Origin: Acinetobacter beijerinckii CIP 110307
GTDB taxonomy: Bacteria; Pseudomonadota; Gammaproteobacteria; Pseudomonadales; Moraxellaceae
Assembly (NCBI RefSeq): GCF_000369005.1
Contig: NZ_KB849767.1
Coordinates: forward strand, 1-64,000
Length of the DNA stretch: 64,000 nucleotides
Reading direction: 5' to 3'
Part shown: positions 43,669 to 51,651 of the stretch, in pieces
Numbering within the stretch: position 1 is the first letter of the stretch
Layout of the letters: each line of letters opens with the position of its first letter
Position numbers and translations under genes: made by a program
The notes under the pieces: model-generated
Seen by the model: only the letters and a program-made list of their open reading frames with translations
What the model was told of the DNA's origin: nothing
The model's database searches: none

Positions 43669-44166
43669 TTAAGATTTCTCATTTTTTCTAACTTCATTAA
43701 ATTTTAGAGTATTAAACTGGATAGCGAACTCACATAAGCCCAAGGCTTTATCAATATTCAAATTATCTTTCGGAAGAACCTTAAATACTTCGGTTTTATC
43801 TAGGTGATTCTTTAGGTCACGATCATAACTTTCCAGTGCATTACCATAATCATAACCTCTAACAAAACCTGATGGGGTGTGAGAACATGGGAAAACGATT
43901 GAGTTTACAAAAGCATTTGATCCGACACCATCCTTTGCTTGTTGAAGTAATAAATGTTTTACATTGTCTTGAAGTATCCAAGGAATCGGGGCTGCATTCA
44001 TGGATAGATAGCTGATCAAGGTTAAAGGTAATGCAAAGGAAAATGCAAAATTTAAAGGCTTTTTAAGTAAGAGTAGGACAAGGGAAGTTAATAGGAGCAT
44101 AAGTAAGAACAATACAAATGTGGAGTAAAGGCTACTCTCATACATGAAATTTAAAAAACTAATCAT
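43669..44166 (-). CDS. Membrane protein of unknown function (165 aa)
   Basis: 165 aa, minus strand, AGGACTTACTA before the ATG. Two hydrophobic segments (about 10-33 and 39-58), then a soluble domain with two Cys (FPCSHTPSG and LGLCEFAI). No family recognised. A single gene upstream of the methylase on the same strand, but separated from it by repeats. Confidence 0.5.
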   Translation of the reverse strand: MISFLNFMYESSLYSTFVLFLLMLLLTSLVLLLLKKPLNFAFSFALPLTLISYLSMNAAPIPWILQDNVKHLLLQQAKDGVGSNAFVNSIVFPCSHTPSGFVRGYDYGNALESYDRDLKNHLDKTEVFKVLPKDNLNIDKALGLCEFAIQFNTLKFNEVRKNEKS

Positions 44167-44309
44167 TAGTAAGTCCTAATTAAAAAATCTAATAGCTATA
44201 ATTTTGGCTTTTAAAATACTAAAAAAGTGTTACCTATATACAAGAAACAATTGGCTTAATTGCACTGCTATTACACTTTAATAAGAATGTATTTGATAAA
44301 TTAATATAC

Positions 44310-44337
44310 TTGATAACTCATTAAAATTAAATATAAT
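44310..44337 (+). promoter_or_regulatory. Promoter of the H-NS-like gene
   Basis: TTGATA (44310-44315), 16-bp spacer, TATAAT (44332-44337), in a very AT-rich stretch suited to H-NS autoregulation. Confidence 0.6.
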
Positions 44338-44391
44338 TAAATGACATCGAACAACATAAACAATGTTGCTAATTAAGTAAACGAGAAAATT

Positions 44392-44715
44392 ATGACAGAT
44401 ATTCGGAACCTATCTATTGAAGAATTAAAAAAACTTCAAGATGAAGCTGGTGCTTTAATCGTTGTTAAGCAAGAACAAGAAATTCTTGATGCTTATGACA
44501 AGGTGTATGCAATCGCTGACAGTGTAGGTCTTACACTTGAAGTTTTATTGGAAGAGGGTGCGAAAAGAAAGCGTAAAATTCAGAAAAAACCAGTTGAGCC
44601 AAAGTATCGAAATAAGACTAATTCAGATGAAACCTGGACAGGACGTGGAAAGCAACCGAAGTGGTTGGTTCAGGAAATAGAAAAGGGTGGGAAACTAGAA
44701 GATTTCGCTATTTAA
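44392..44715 (+). CDS. H-NS family nucleoid protein
   Basis: 107 aa. N-terminal coiled coil (about 6-50) for dimerisation and C-terminal KYRNKTNSDETWTGRGKQPKWL, the H-NS DNA-binding signature with the GRG-type hook. Plasmid H-NS proteins silence AT-rich plasmid genes so that the host is not disturbed. Own promoter and terminator. Confidence 0.9.
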   Translation: MTDIRNLSIEELKKLQDEAGALIVVKQEQEILDAYDKVYAIADSVGLTLEVLLEEGAKRKRKIQKKPVEPKYRNKTNSDETWTGRGKQPKWLVQEIEKGGKLEDFAI

Positions 44716-44718
44716 AAT

Positions 44719-44752
44719 AAAAAAGCTTCTGATACATTCAGAAGCTTTTTTT
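44719..44752 (+). terminator. Terminator after the H-NS-like gene
   Basis: AAAAGCTTCTGA-TACAT-TCAGAAGCTTTT followed by T tract. Confidence 0.9.
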
Positions 44753-44831
44753 ATTATTGCATTATAAAGCAATAAATAATACTCAAAACTAATAGGTGAA
44801 AAATGTTTAATAATTGAAACAACGGAATAAG

Positions 44832-45110
44832 TTAATGCTTATTGGTGAATTGATCATGTAAAGGATGAGCAGGTAGATTCACAATGTTTTGAGGATTATT
44901 ATTTAAAATGGGGCTATTTGCTGCATCTTGACACCATTTTTCGGCTTCATATTTATCTTTGATTATTTTTATACATAAAATAAAAAGTCTTAGAAAAATT
45001 ATGCCAAATACCATTGCCATGATAGGGTTAAATTCAAAGAATACAGGAACGAAAAGCACTAATATCATTCCTGTAATTAGTGCATTAAAAAACCAAATAA
45101 GTTTCGACAT
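44832..45110 (-). CDS. Small membrane protein of unknown function (92 aa)
   Basis: 92 aa, minus strand, AGGAG before the ATG. Two hydrophobic segments (about 5-24 and 29-48), then a polar tail. No family recognised. Lies downstream of the secreted protein at 45156 on the same strand, so possibly co-transcribed. Confidence 0.55.
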   Translation of the reverse strand: MSKLIWFFNALITGMILVLFVPVFFEFNPIMAMVFGIIFLRLFILCIKIIKDKYEAEKWCQDAANSPILNNNPQNIVNLPAHPLHDQFTNKH

Positions 45111-45155
45111 AAACTACTCCTAGAATGAAGTAGAAATATACAATTAGTCCTAGGC

Positions 45156-45431
45156 TTATTGCTGTTCAACAATTAGAGCTGCAATGTTTCCTTGGAATGC
45201 TAAAGATGCAACTCTATAGCCTTTGTTGTATATTTCTGCAATTGTTAAACGTTCAGAGCCTAGATCAGGGCAAAGAAATTTAACCTCATATATGTTAGAC
45301 ATTTGACTAGATACACTCGTACAAGCTGTACCCTTTTTAGCTGCCTGGGCAGAAGTCACTAGCCCAAGTGATAAAGTTGTAGCTAAGGCCACGAAACTAA
45401 GTTTGGTTAAGAGTTTGTTTGAGTACAGCAT
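45156..45431 (-). CDS. Small secreted protein of unknown function (91 aa)
   Basis: 91 aa, minus strand, AAAAGGAAAATTT before the ATG. Signal peptide (about 30, ending AQA), mature part with two Cys (TACTSVS and FLCPDLG). No family recognised. An imperfect GACTTCA-type palindrome lies upstream at 45483-45499. Confidence 0.6.
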   Translation of the reverse strand: MLYSNKLLTKLSFVALATTLSLGLVTSAQAAKKGTACTSVSSQMSNIYEVKFLCPDLGSERLTIAEIYNKGYRVASLAFQGNIAALIVEQQ

Positions 45432-45482
45432 AAATTTTCCTTTTTGTTAAAGTTTTAACAAGATTTTTTATAGGGTAATATT

Positions 45483-45499
45483 GGTTTCAGAGTGAAGTC
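45483..45499. promoter_or_regulatory. ACTTCA-type operator, imperfect
   Basis: GGTTTCA-GAG-TGAAGTC; the right arm matches the perfect palindromes at 45565 and 45790. Upstream of the minus-strand secreted-protein gene. Confidence 0.45.
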
Positions 45500-45564
45500 A
45501 AACTTTTTAAACAACAAAAATTGAACATAGTGTTTGTGTTTTAGGTAGATCAAAGCATAAAATG

Positions 45565-45581
45565 GACTTCAATGTGAAGTC
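45565..45581. promoter_or_regulatory. ACTTCA-type operator, perfect
   Basis: GACTTCA-ATG-TGAAGTC, 25 bp before the small lipoprotein gene. Related half-site at the second tra promoter (22148). Confidence 0.6.
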
Positions 45582-45605
45582 TAAAATCATGAAAGGGTAG
45601 CTTTA

Positions 45606-45737
45606 ATGAAAAAAAGAATTGCGTTAACAGCACTGATAGGTTTGTGTTTTCTTTCGGGTTGTTCAACATTTCACCAGTCAGATTATAACGGTGTAGGTCA
45701 ATGCCAAACAAGTACCGTTAATTGCGGATCATGCTAG
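45606..45737 (+). CDS. 43-aa Cys-rich lipoprotein
   Basis: Reads MKKRIALTALIGLCFLSGC with lipobox LSGC (Cys 19), then a 24-residue mature part with three more Cys (GQCQTSTVNCGSC). GAAAGGGTAGCTTTA upstream gives a Shine-Dalgarno. Too short for usual gene finding. Flanked by two perfect GACTTCA-N3-TGAAGTC palindromes. It could be an entry-exclusion or envelope lipoprotein (speculative). Confidence 0.65.
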   Translation: MKKRIALTALIGLCFLSGCSTFHQSDYNGVGQCQTSTVNCGSC

Positions 45738-45789
45738 TAATTAAGGCTAGAAATGGCCTATTATTTGTGATAATTTAATTAAATATTTG

Positions 45790-45806
45790 GACTTCACAAT
45801 GAAGTC
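45790..45806. promoter_or_regulatory. ACTTCA-type operator, perfect
   Basis: GACTTCA-CAA-TGAAGTC in the 346-bp region between the small lipoprotein and rep. Confidence 0.6.
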
Positions 45807-45863
45807 ATTTAATTTATATAGGGTTTTTTTTCTTTATTGTTTTGATAAATAAAATGAAGAAAA

Positions 45864-45898
45864 ATTAAAGCCCAAGTCTGGAAAACTTGGGCTTTAAT
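45864..45898. promoter_or_regulatory. 14-bp hairpin in the rep leader region
   Basis: ATTAAAGCCCAAGT (45864-45877) with its inverse (45885-45898), loop of 7 nt. It could be a terminator, an antisense RNA or a leader structure controlling rep, as ColE2-type replicons are controlled by an antisense RNA. The rest of 45899-46082 shows a weak TGCG...CGCA stem near 46010-46031 and no gene. Confidence 0.5.
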
Positions 45899-46082
45899 CG
45901 GTTTCAGCGGAAACTAAAACCTTAAATTTGGGATGGCACCCATATCAGGACTAACATACAAGTTATAGAATTGGCGTTCAGACTTGTAATGTACTTAAGC
46001 AATAATACATGCGGTTTTTTCTTTTCGCAAGTGTATTTCGATGCATGAAGGCTGTCCTGGTTGGTTACAACAGGATAAAACC

Positions 46083-47378
46083 ATGTTCGGAATGGCAAAT
46101 AATAGCTTAGCACTTGCAAGCAATGATTCATTAACCATTGTTCTCAAACGATTTTATAATAATCTACCCGATAAACCATATCACTCAAACGGATTTGATG
46201 TTGAGGGATTAAAAATTAATCGGAAAATAGAAGCAGTTAAGAAAAAATATATTCAGTTTAACCATCCAAATTGGAAAAAATACATATTAATTGACATAGA
46301 TCGTCCTGGTGCAGTCACCGATTGGCTCTATGAGTCTCCGCATCTACCAGCTCCGAACCTGATAATTGAAAATAGAAAAAATGGACACGCTCATTTCGTG
46401 TATGAACTAATTGATGCAGTTAGTTTTACAGAGCGTAGCTCATTAAAAGCACAGAACTATTACAATGCTGTCGAAAAAGCCTTGACTAGAGAGCTAGGGG
46501 GGGATGAAAGATACAATGGTGTGGTTGGGAAAAACCCATGTTCTGAGGAATGGAGAACATCAACATATCGCACAGAAGCTTATCACTTAAAAGACCTAGC
46601 TTCTAAATTAGAGCTAACAACAGGTTTAACACCGTTTGAGGTGCCACAGAAAGCTCAAAATGATGAAAGTGCTATTAACGGTCGTAATGATGAAATATTT
46701 CACTCAGTACGTCACCTGGCTTATAAAGATATAAGGGATTTTAAAAATAATGCTGGACTGCTATTCAATCATTGGTTTGATCATGTATTAAAACTGGTGC
46801 AGGAAAAAAACTCATATTACATAAATCCGATGGATTACAAAGAATGCACACATATTGCTAAATCAATTAGTAAGTATTGTTGGCGCAATCATGCAGAGTG
46901 TCATAGACAATTCGTGGAAAGACAGCGAATCAAAGGCTCAAAAGGTGGAACCAATAGATCTGCAAAATATGAAGAAGCCAGGAGAATGACAAAGCTATTG
47001 TTCCGCCAAGGTGTTTCACTTAAGCAAATAGCTGAAAAGGTCAATATTTCGTACCGCAGTGTCGTCCGGTACACAAAAGGGCTATTACGCATTAAATTAT
47101 TAAGTTTCAATGATATAAATAATTTACGCAAATCCGCACTTGCGGACAAAAAAGCACGAAGCGGAGCGAAGTGCATAAAGTCCGAGCAGAGCGAGGGCAT
47201 TAATAATGTTTTAAGTTCGTGTGACACTAGCCCAAATCAGGTATTAGCCGCTAGGCATACCAACCCAGCCCATTTCGGAGTATTTTTTAAAACCTTCTTG
47301 AGCTTAACTTTTAAAAATTTAAAATTTGAATGGTTAAATGAGAAAACTATACTTAATTATTATTCAAAGATACCTTAA
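46083..47378 (+). CDS. rep: ColE2-like replicase (plasmid replication initiator)
   Basis: 431 aa from ATG 46083 (ACAGGAT upstream; ATG 46041 is an alternative). NWKKYILIDIDRPGAVTDWL, PNLIIENRKNGHAHFVYEL and AVEKALTRELGGDERYNG are features of the ColE2-type Replicase family, which primes plasmid DNA synthesis at its origin. A primase C-terminal domain follows, then a helix-turn-helix (GVSLKQIAEKVNISYRSVVRYT, about 320-340). The tail beyond about 370 is rich in Lys/Ser and may overlap origin sequence. The origin is usually just downstream. Confidence 0.8.
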   Translation: MFGMANNSLALASNDSLTIVLKRFYNNLPDKPYHSNGFDVEGLKINRKIEAVKKKYIQFNHPNWKKYILIDIDRPGAVTDWLYESPHLPAPNLIIENRKNGHAHFVYELIDAVSFTERSSLKAQNYYNAVEKALTRELGGDERYNGVVGKNPCSEEWRTSTYRTEAYHLKDLASKLELTTGLTPFEVPQKAQNDESAINGRNDEIFHSVRHLAYKDIRDFKNNAGLLFNHWFDHVLKLVQEKNSYYINPMDYKECTHIAKSISKYCWRNHAECHRQFVERQRIKGSKGGTNRSAKYEEARRMTKLLFRQGVSLKQIAEKVNISYRSVVRYTKGLLRIKLLSFNDINNLRKSALADKKARSGAKCIKSEQSEGINNVLSSCDTSPNQVLAARHTNPAHFGVFFKTFLSLTFKNLKFEWLNEKTILNYYSKIP

Positions 47379-47545
47379 ACAATCTTATGCTTAGGCTATT
47401 TAGTGCCTTATCTATTACTGAGCATTATATCAAAGTGGCAGGTAATGATCAATTACAACTCTAAGTTTAGAATGAATTTATGTTGTTAATTAACAAGTTA
47501 TATAATTTGATTGTTGGTGAGCTTGTAGCTTTTGTTGTTGTCTAA

Positions 47546-47593
47546 GTTGCGTCAACGCAACAATTAAACTTTTGTTGTTTAAAGTTTAATTGT
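47546..47593. promoter_or_regulatory. Operator region of the epsilon/zeta-like pair
   Basis: GTTGCGTCAACGCAAC (47546-47561) is followed by the 13-bp inverted repeat ACAATTAAACTTT (47560-47572) / AAAGTTTAATTGT (47581-47593), then TATAAT at 47611. Suits autoregulation plus a global plasmid regulator. Confidence 0.65.
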
Positions 47594-47635
47594 GCTTAAA
47601 AGATAACCTTTATAATGTAGTTAAAGGAGTTATTT

Positions 47636-47896
47636 ATGTTATTAGCTTTTGATGAATTAGAACGCAGAGAGTTTGATCGTAGATTTTATTTACTTACAAA
47701 TATTCAATACGCTATTTCAATTTACCAAGGTGTTTTATTGGAAAAGTATGTTGAAAATCCAAAAGAGAAGATTGTAGATGATTTTAGATCATTAAGCGAA
47801 TTGCAAGCGAATTTAAGTCAACAAGACACTCAAACTTTAAGGAATATATATCACGATATTTCAATTAAAATGGGAGGAATTTTAGATGCGAGATAA
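47636..47896 (+). CDS. Epsilon-like antitoxin candidate
   Basis: 86 aa, all-helical in appearance (FDRRFYLLTNIQYAISIYQGVLLEKY...), the size of epsilon antitoxins, directly before and overlapping a zeta-like gene by 11 nt. AAAGGAG precedes the ATG. Epsilon blocks the zeta ATP/substrate site by its N-terminal helix. Assignment rests on size, fold impression and position. Confidence 0.6.
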   Translation: MLLAFDELERREFDRRFYLLTNIQYAISIYQGVLLEKYVENPKEKIVDDFRSLSELQANLSQQDTQTLRNIYHDISIKMGGILDAR

Positions 47897-49052
47897 TTTT
47901 GATAATTTTATTAAAGGTCTTGTTAATCTTTCAAGTGCTCATTGTATTCAGCAAGAACATCCGATTGCGATTATAACTGTTGGAGAGGAAGGATCGGGGA
48001 AAGAGGTTCTTGCATTACAGGCACAAGATGAACTTTCAAGGCGTGGTGGAAGTGTATTAATAGGTGAAAACTATTATAAAGGGTTTACTGAAAATTATTT
48101 AAATAATGTTAAAGATAATGACATTAAGGCATCAAAAGACTCAGTAAAAGAAGCGAAATATTTATCTGACAAGGTTTTAGATAAAGCTATCGAAAATAAA
48201 CATAATGTTGTTATCAATGAAAAAAGTGAAAATCCTTACGATTTCAAAGAAGTAAGTGAAAAGTTACATGATAATGGCTATCAGGTTGAAGTCAGGGCTA
48301 TGGCAACTCCGCATGAGCATAGTTTGATCAGGAATAATACTCAATATGAAGATCAAAAAGGTAACTTAGGTTTTGGTGATCATAAAGGATTTAAAGATTT
48401 TGATTCAAAAAATGTTGAATCAATTCTAGCAATTTCGGAAGAACATAATGATGCGGATAAAGTCAAAGTTTATGATCGAGTTGGTAATGAAGTATATAAT
48501 AATGAATTGAACCCTGATAAAAAAACCTGGTTTAAATCCATAGATGCTGAGAATACTTTTAAGTTTGAAACAAATAAGCCATTGGCTACAAGTGAATATC
48601 AATATAATCAAGTGGCCTGGGAACAGCTGGTACACATGAAAAATTCACTTAAAGCACCGAAAGGTGAAATTGATCAGACCATTGCTGAAAAAGAATCATC
48701 TAAGGAACAGTTTTTAAATAAAGATAAGGTCGTGGAAAAAGACTTAAGTAAGCTGATCGTTAAAACACCGGATTTATATAAGGGTTTGCAACAAGGCCAT
48801 GTTGTAAGCCAAGACGAAAACCATGTTCTTATGCAGATTAATCGTTATACAGCAATTAAATATGATCGTGACAGATTACAAGATAGTAATAATCAAGAAC
48901 TGGAAATAGGCCAGCAACTTTTTATTAATCATAGTGGGCAAGGTAGTTACCAAATATTAGAGCACAAAGAAGCCCAACAAATGCAAGAGCAGCAAGAAGT
49001 AGCTCAGCAGCAAAACCAGCAACAAGATTTAGACCATGAACTTACGAGGTAA
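47886..49052 (+). CDS. Zeta-toxin-like P-loop kinase, atypical
   Basis: 388 aa. ITVGEEGSGKEVLALQAQDEL is a Walker A with GSGK kept but Glu where Thr or Ser is usual. VLIGENYYKGFTENYL replaces the usual IDND catalytic Asp region, and VVINEKSENP stands where zeta has VIEGT. The fold matches zeta toxins (UDP-sugar kinases), but key residues differ, so activity may be altered or lost. The C-terminal half (about 240-388) is extra, with a Gln-rich end. Ends 2 nt before the next gene. Confidence 0.7.
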   Translation: MRDNFDNFIKGLVNLSSAHCIQQEHPIAIITVGEEGSGKEVLALQAQDELSRRGGSVLIGENYYKGFTENYLNNVKDNDIKASKDSVKEAKYLSDKVLDKAIENKHNVVINEKSENPYDFKEVSEKLHDNGYQVEVRAMATPHEHSLIRNNTQYEDQKGNLGFGDHKGFKDFDSKNVESILAISEEHNDADKVKVYDRVGNEVYNNELNPDKKTWFKSIDAENTFKFETNKPLATSEYQYNQVAWEQLVHMKNSLKAPKGEIDQTIAEKESSKEQFLNKDKVVEKDLSKLIVKTPDLYKGLQQGHVVSQDENHVLMQINRYTAIKYDRDRLQDSNNQELEIGQQLFINHSGQGSYQILEHKEAQQMQEQQEVAQQQNQQQDLDHELTR

Positions 49053-49054
49053 CT

Positions 49055-50245
49055 ATGTTAATTAGAATTAGTGGAATGGAAGTTGAATCAGATGCAGAAA
49101 ATATTCAAGAAATTTTACGCCAAGCTTATAACGAACGCCAAAGGCCGTTATGTTTGTGTGTAAATGGCGGTGTACCGTTGTACATAGCAAAAGTGAATAA
49201 CTCATATATTTTAAAGAGAATGCCGAATACTGGCGGATCACATAACCCTGGATGTGTAAGTTATGAACCGCCACATGAACTCTCAGGGCTGGGAGAAGTT
49301 TTAGGACAGGCTATTCAAGAAAATCCGGAAGATGGATCAGTTGCTTTGAAGTTTGATTTTGCTTTATCAAAAAGGGGAGGTAAAGCACCACCACCGCCTA
49401 CAGGTAAAGAACATGATAGTGTTGCAACAGATGGGAAAAAACTTACTTTACGTGGGTTATTACATTATTTATATGAAGAGGGTAGGCTGAATTATTATCA
49501 GCCTAAAGAAAAAGCAACGAACTGGTATTCTGTAAGGAAACAATTGTTGAGGGCTGCATCAGACAAAACAGCAAAAAGACAAGATTTAGCATCTACATTA
49601 TATATACCTGAAACTTATAATATTGATATTAAAAAGGATATAGCAGCAAGACGACATGAGCAATTATCAAATTTAAGTGCTCAGAATTTGATGATAGTTA
49701 TTGGTGAGGTTAAGTCAATTGAAAAAGCACGTTATGACTATAAACTGGTTGCTAAACATTGCCCTGACTATCATTTTTTTATGAATGAGGATGTTCATAA
49801 CAGAATAAATAAACGTTTTGAACGAGAGTTGGGTTTGTGGAATATGTATGGGGATCAAGGTCATTTGATGTTTATTTGTACTGTTCTAAAAACAGCGAGT
49901 GATTTACCTTTGATTCAAGAAATATCTTTTATGCTTGTTAATAAGCAATGGATTCCTTTTGAAAGTAAATATGAGTATGAATTAATTGAAGAAATGATAG
50001 ATAATAGCCGGCAATTTATAAAAGGATTGCGCTATAACTTACCATCTAATAAGCCGTTAGCTTCTCTTGTTGCTGTAGACACGGAACCAAAACCTACTGC
50101 AATGTATATCATCCCATATAGTGAAAGCGAGAGCCAGTCATACGCTCAAGGGATCGAACAGATGATAGAAGAGAGTGATTATGCGAGTTGGCAGTGGTTT
50201 GTTGATAATGCAATGCCTAGTTTGCCTAGCAAAAATCTTGAATGA
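49055..50245 (+). CDS. DUF1173-like protein
   Basis: 396 aa. PLCLCVNGGVPLYIAK...YILKRMPNTGGSHNPGCVSYEPP (residues 29-75) is the hallmark of DUF1173 proteins found on integrative elements and plasmids. The Cys/His arrangement could bind metal. Role unknown. Starts 2 nt after the zeta-like gene, so probably in the same transcript. Confidence 0.7.
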   Translation: MLIRISGMEVESDAENIQEILRQAYNERQRPLCLCVNGGVPLYIAKVNNSYILKRMPNTGGSHNPGCVSYEPPHELSGLGEVLGQAIQENPEDGSVALKFDFALSKRGGKAPPPPTGKEHDSVATDGKKLTLRGLLHYLYEEGRLNYYQPKEKATNWYSVRKQLLRAASDKTAKRQDLASTLYIPETYNIDIKKDIAARRHEQLSNLSAQNLMIVIGEVKSIEKARYDYKLVAKHCPDYHFFMNEDVHNRINKRFERELGLWNMYGDQGHLMFICTVLKTASDLPLIQEISFMLVNKQWIPFESKYEYELIEEMIDNSRQFIKGLRYNLPSNKPLASLVAVDTEPKPTAMYIIPYSESESQSYAQGIEQMIEESDYASWQWFVDNAMPSLPSKNLE

Positions 50246-50254
50246 GGTGTGTAA

Positions 50255-50761
50255 TTGAAAATTTCTTATACTTTCACGAGTGGTCGTTTGGAAGCTGTTT
50301 TTAAAATATCTAATCATATTCAATATGGTGAGAAAAATGACACTGCAAAAGAGAAAGAAATTATTGAAAAATTTAGAGCTGATGTATCTTCAGGAAAATC
50401 ACATGAAGATACTGAACTCTTTAAGGCGTTAAGTAGTGTTGATGAAAAAATTGTGATCAATAGGTTCACCAGGGTTCTAAAAGAGAATACTGGTAGTAAA
50501 AATGACCCCTTTTCATTTAATGAATATAGGGCAGGTGTTTATCACGAATTAGATGACTATAAATTAGCAATAAGATTCAGTGAAGCAAAAGAACTTTTGA
50601 ATAAGAAACATTTAGAAAAAACAGGTATGAATATTACAGTTCGAGATATTTGTGCAATGAGTGGACATAATCCAACAAATATTAAAAATAGTATAAACCA
50701 TAAGAGAGGAATTGTTCTTGGTATGCTTGAAGCTATTGAGAAATTAGCAAAAGACTATTAA
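50255..50761 (+). CDS. Unknown protein with possible helix-turn-helix (168 aa)
   Basis: 168 aa with TTG start at 50255 behind GAGGTGTG. The C-terminal NITVRDICAMSGHNPTNIKNSINHKRG (about 130-156) resembles a helix-turn-helix. The N-terminal part is mixed. No family recognised. It is 9 nt after the DUF1173-like gene, last of that transcript. Confidence 0.55.
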   Translation: MKISYTFTSGRLEAVFKISNHIQYGEKNDTAKEKEIIEKFRADVSSGKSHEDTELFKALSSVDEKIVINRFTRVLKENTGSKNDPFSFNEYRAGVYHELDDYKLAIRFSEAKELLNKKHLEKTGMNITVRDICAMSGHNPTNIKNSINHKRGIVLGMLEAIEKLAKDY

Positions 50762-50767
50762 TATATG

Positions 50768-50788
50768 AGTGTGTTTTTTGTGTATTTA
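50768..50788 (+). promoter_or_regulatory. GTGTG operator-promoter, HicB-like gene
   Basis: AGTGTG-TTTTTT-GTGTATTTA. Same motif as at 51241, 53943 and 60519: two GTGTR words 11 bp apart, overlapping the -10. The start of transcription would fall close to ATG 50794, so the mRNA may be nearly leaderless. Confidence 0.6.
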
Positions 50789-50793
50789 TTCTT

Positions 50794-51177
50794 ATGTTAA
50801 AAATGAATTTAATTTATCCTGTAATTAAAAGAAAAGAACATGGAACGCTTTCATTCCATTCTAAAGATTTCAATTTGCATGTTGAAGCTGAAAGCGTTCC
50901 GGAAGGTATCCGGAAAATCAAAGATCAAATGGTTCTAAAAATTACAGAGATAGCTAAAAGTGGTAATCCACTTCCTGATCCGGATTTAGAACTGGATGAA
51001 CCAGGTGTTATTTTTATTGAAATTGATTCAAGCCTGGCTAAATATAGGGTTGAGCGTGTAAACATGACGATTCCTGTTAATCAACTAAAATGGATGGATG
51101 ATAGGAGTTTGAATAAGAGCAACTATGTGTCTGAACTGATTTGGGAAGATATGAAGAGGCAAACTCAGATTAAGTGA
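50794..51177 (+). CDS. HicB-like protein without HicA partner
   Basis: 127 aa (ATG 50803 also possible). The N-terminal part resembles the HicB domain, and RVNMTIPVNQLKWMDDRSLNKSNYVSELIWEDM (about 88-120) is a ribbon-helix-helix for DNA binding. HicA toxin, normally adjacent, is absent. It may act only as a regulator, perhaps of the GTGTG operator at its own promoter. Confidence 0.65.
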   Translation: MLKMNLIYPVIKRKEHGTLSFHSKDFNLHVEAESVPEGIRKIKDQMVLKITEIAKSGNPLPDPDLELDEPGVIFIEIDSSLAKYRVERVNMTIPVNQLKWMDDRSLNKSNYVSELIWEDMKRQTQIK

Positions 51178-51240
51178 ACGGTGAAACTTTTGGCTAAAAT
51201 AAGCAAATAAATAAAATAGTTATAAAAAACCTTTTTAAAA

Positions 51241-51261
51241 GGTGTGTTTTTTGTGTATAAT
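51241..51261 (+). promoter_or_regulatory. GTGTG operator-promoter, 124-aa gene
   Basis: GGTGTG-TTTTTT-GTGTATAAT with -10 TATAAT 51256-51261; -35 weak. The AACCTTTTTAAAAGGT stem lies just upstream and overlaps the first half-site. Confidence 0.65.
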
Positions 51262-51276
51262 TAAGGGGTAAAGCTA

Positions 51277-51651
51277 ATGGCTTTGAGTAAGATGATGAAA
51301 AAACACTTTAATTTTTGGGCGTTCTCTTCCGAAATTATTCAGACAAATGGAGTTCATGAAGATCTTCATAGTCTTGAAATTATTATTGGAAAAGACGTGT
51401 TGGAAGCTTTAAATGACCAAATAGGTTATTTAAAGGAAAATGGCTTAAATCGGTATTTTGCTACCTATATTCTCAATTCAGAAGAAATGAAGCATGTATC
51501 TGTTTACATGAATGAACCTGAAATGGTTGAGGTCAGTGATCTCTACTTGATGGGAAATATAAGTGGGCTATATGCTAAGTTTTACATAACGCTGCATGAA
51601 AAACTTATTTTTTACCTGGTGAAACTGATAGCTTATGAAAAAGGTAATTGA
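51277..51651 (+). CDS. Unknown protein (124 aa) ending in the 407-bp duplication
   Basis: 124 aa, AAGGGGTAAAGCTA before the ATG, soluble, helical. No family recognised. Its last codons and stop lie inside the duplicated segment beginning near 51639, so its C-terminus was probably replaced or fixed when that segment inserted. Confidence 0.6.
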   Translation: MALSKMMKKHFNFWAFSSEIIQTNGVHEDLHSLEIIIGKDVLEALNDQIGYLKENGLNRYFATYILNSEEMKHVSVYMNEPEMVEVSDLYLMGNISGLYAKFYITLHEKLIFYLVKLIAYEKGN

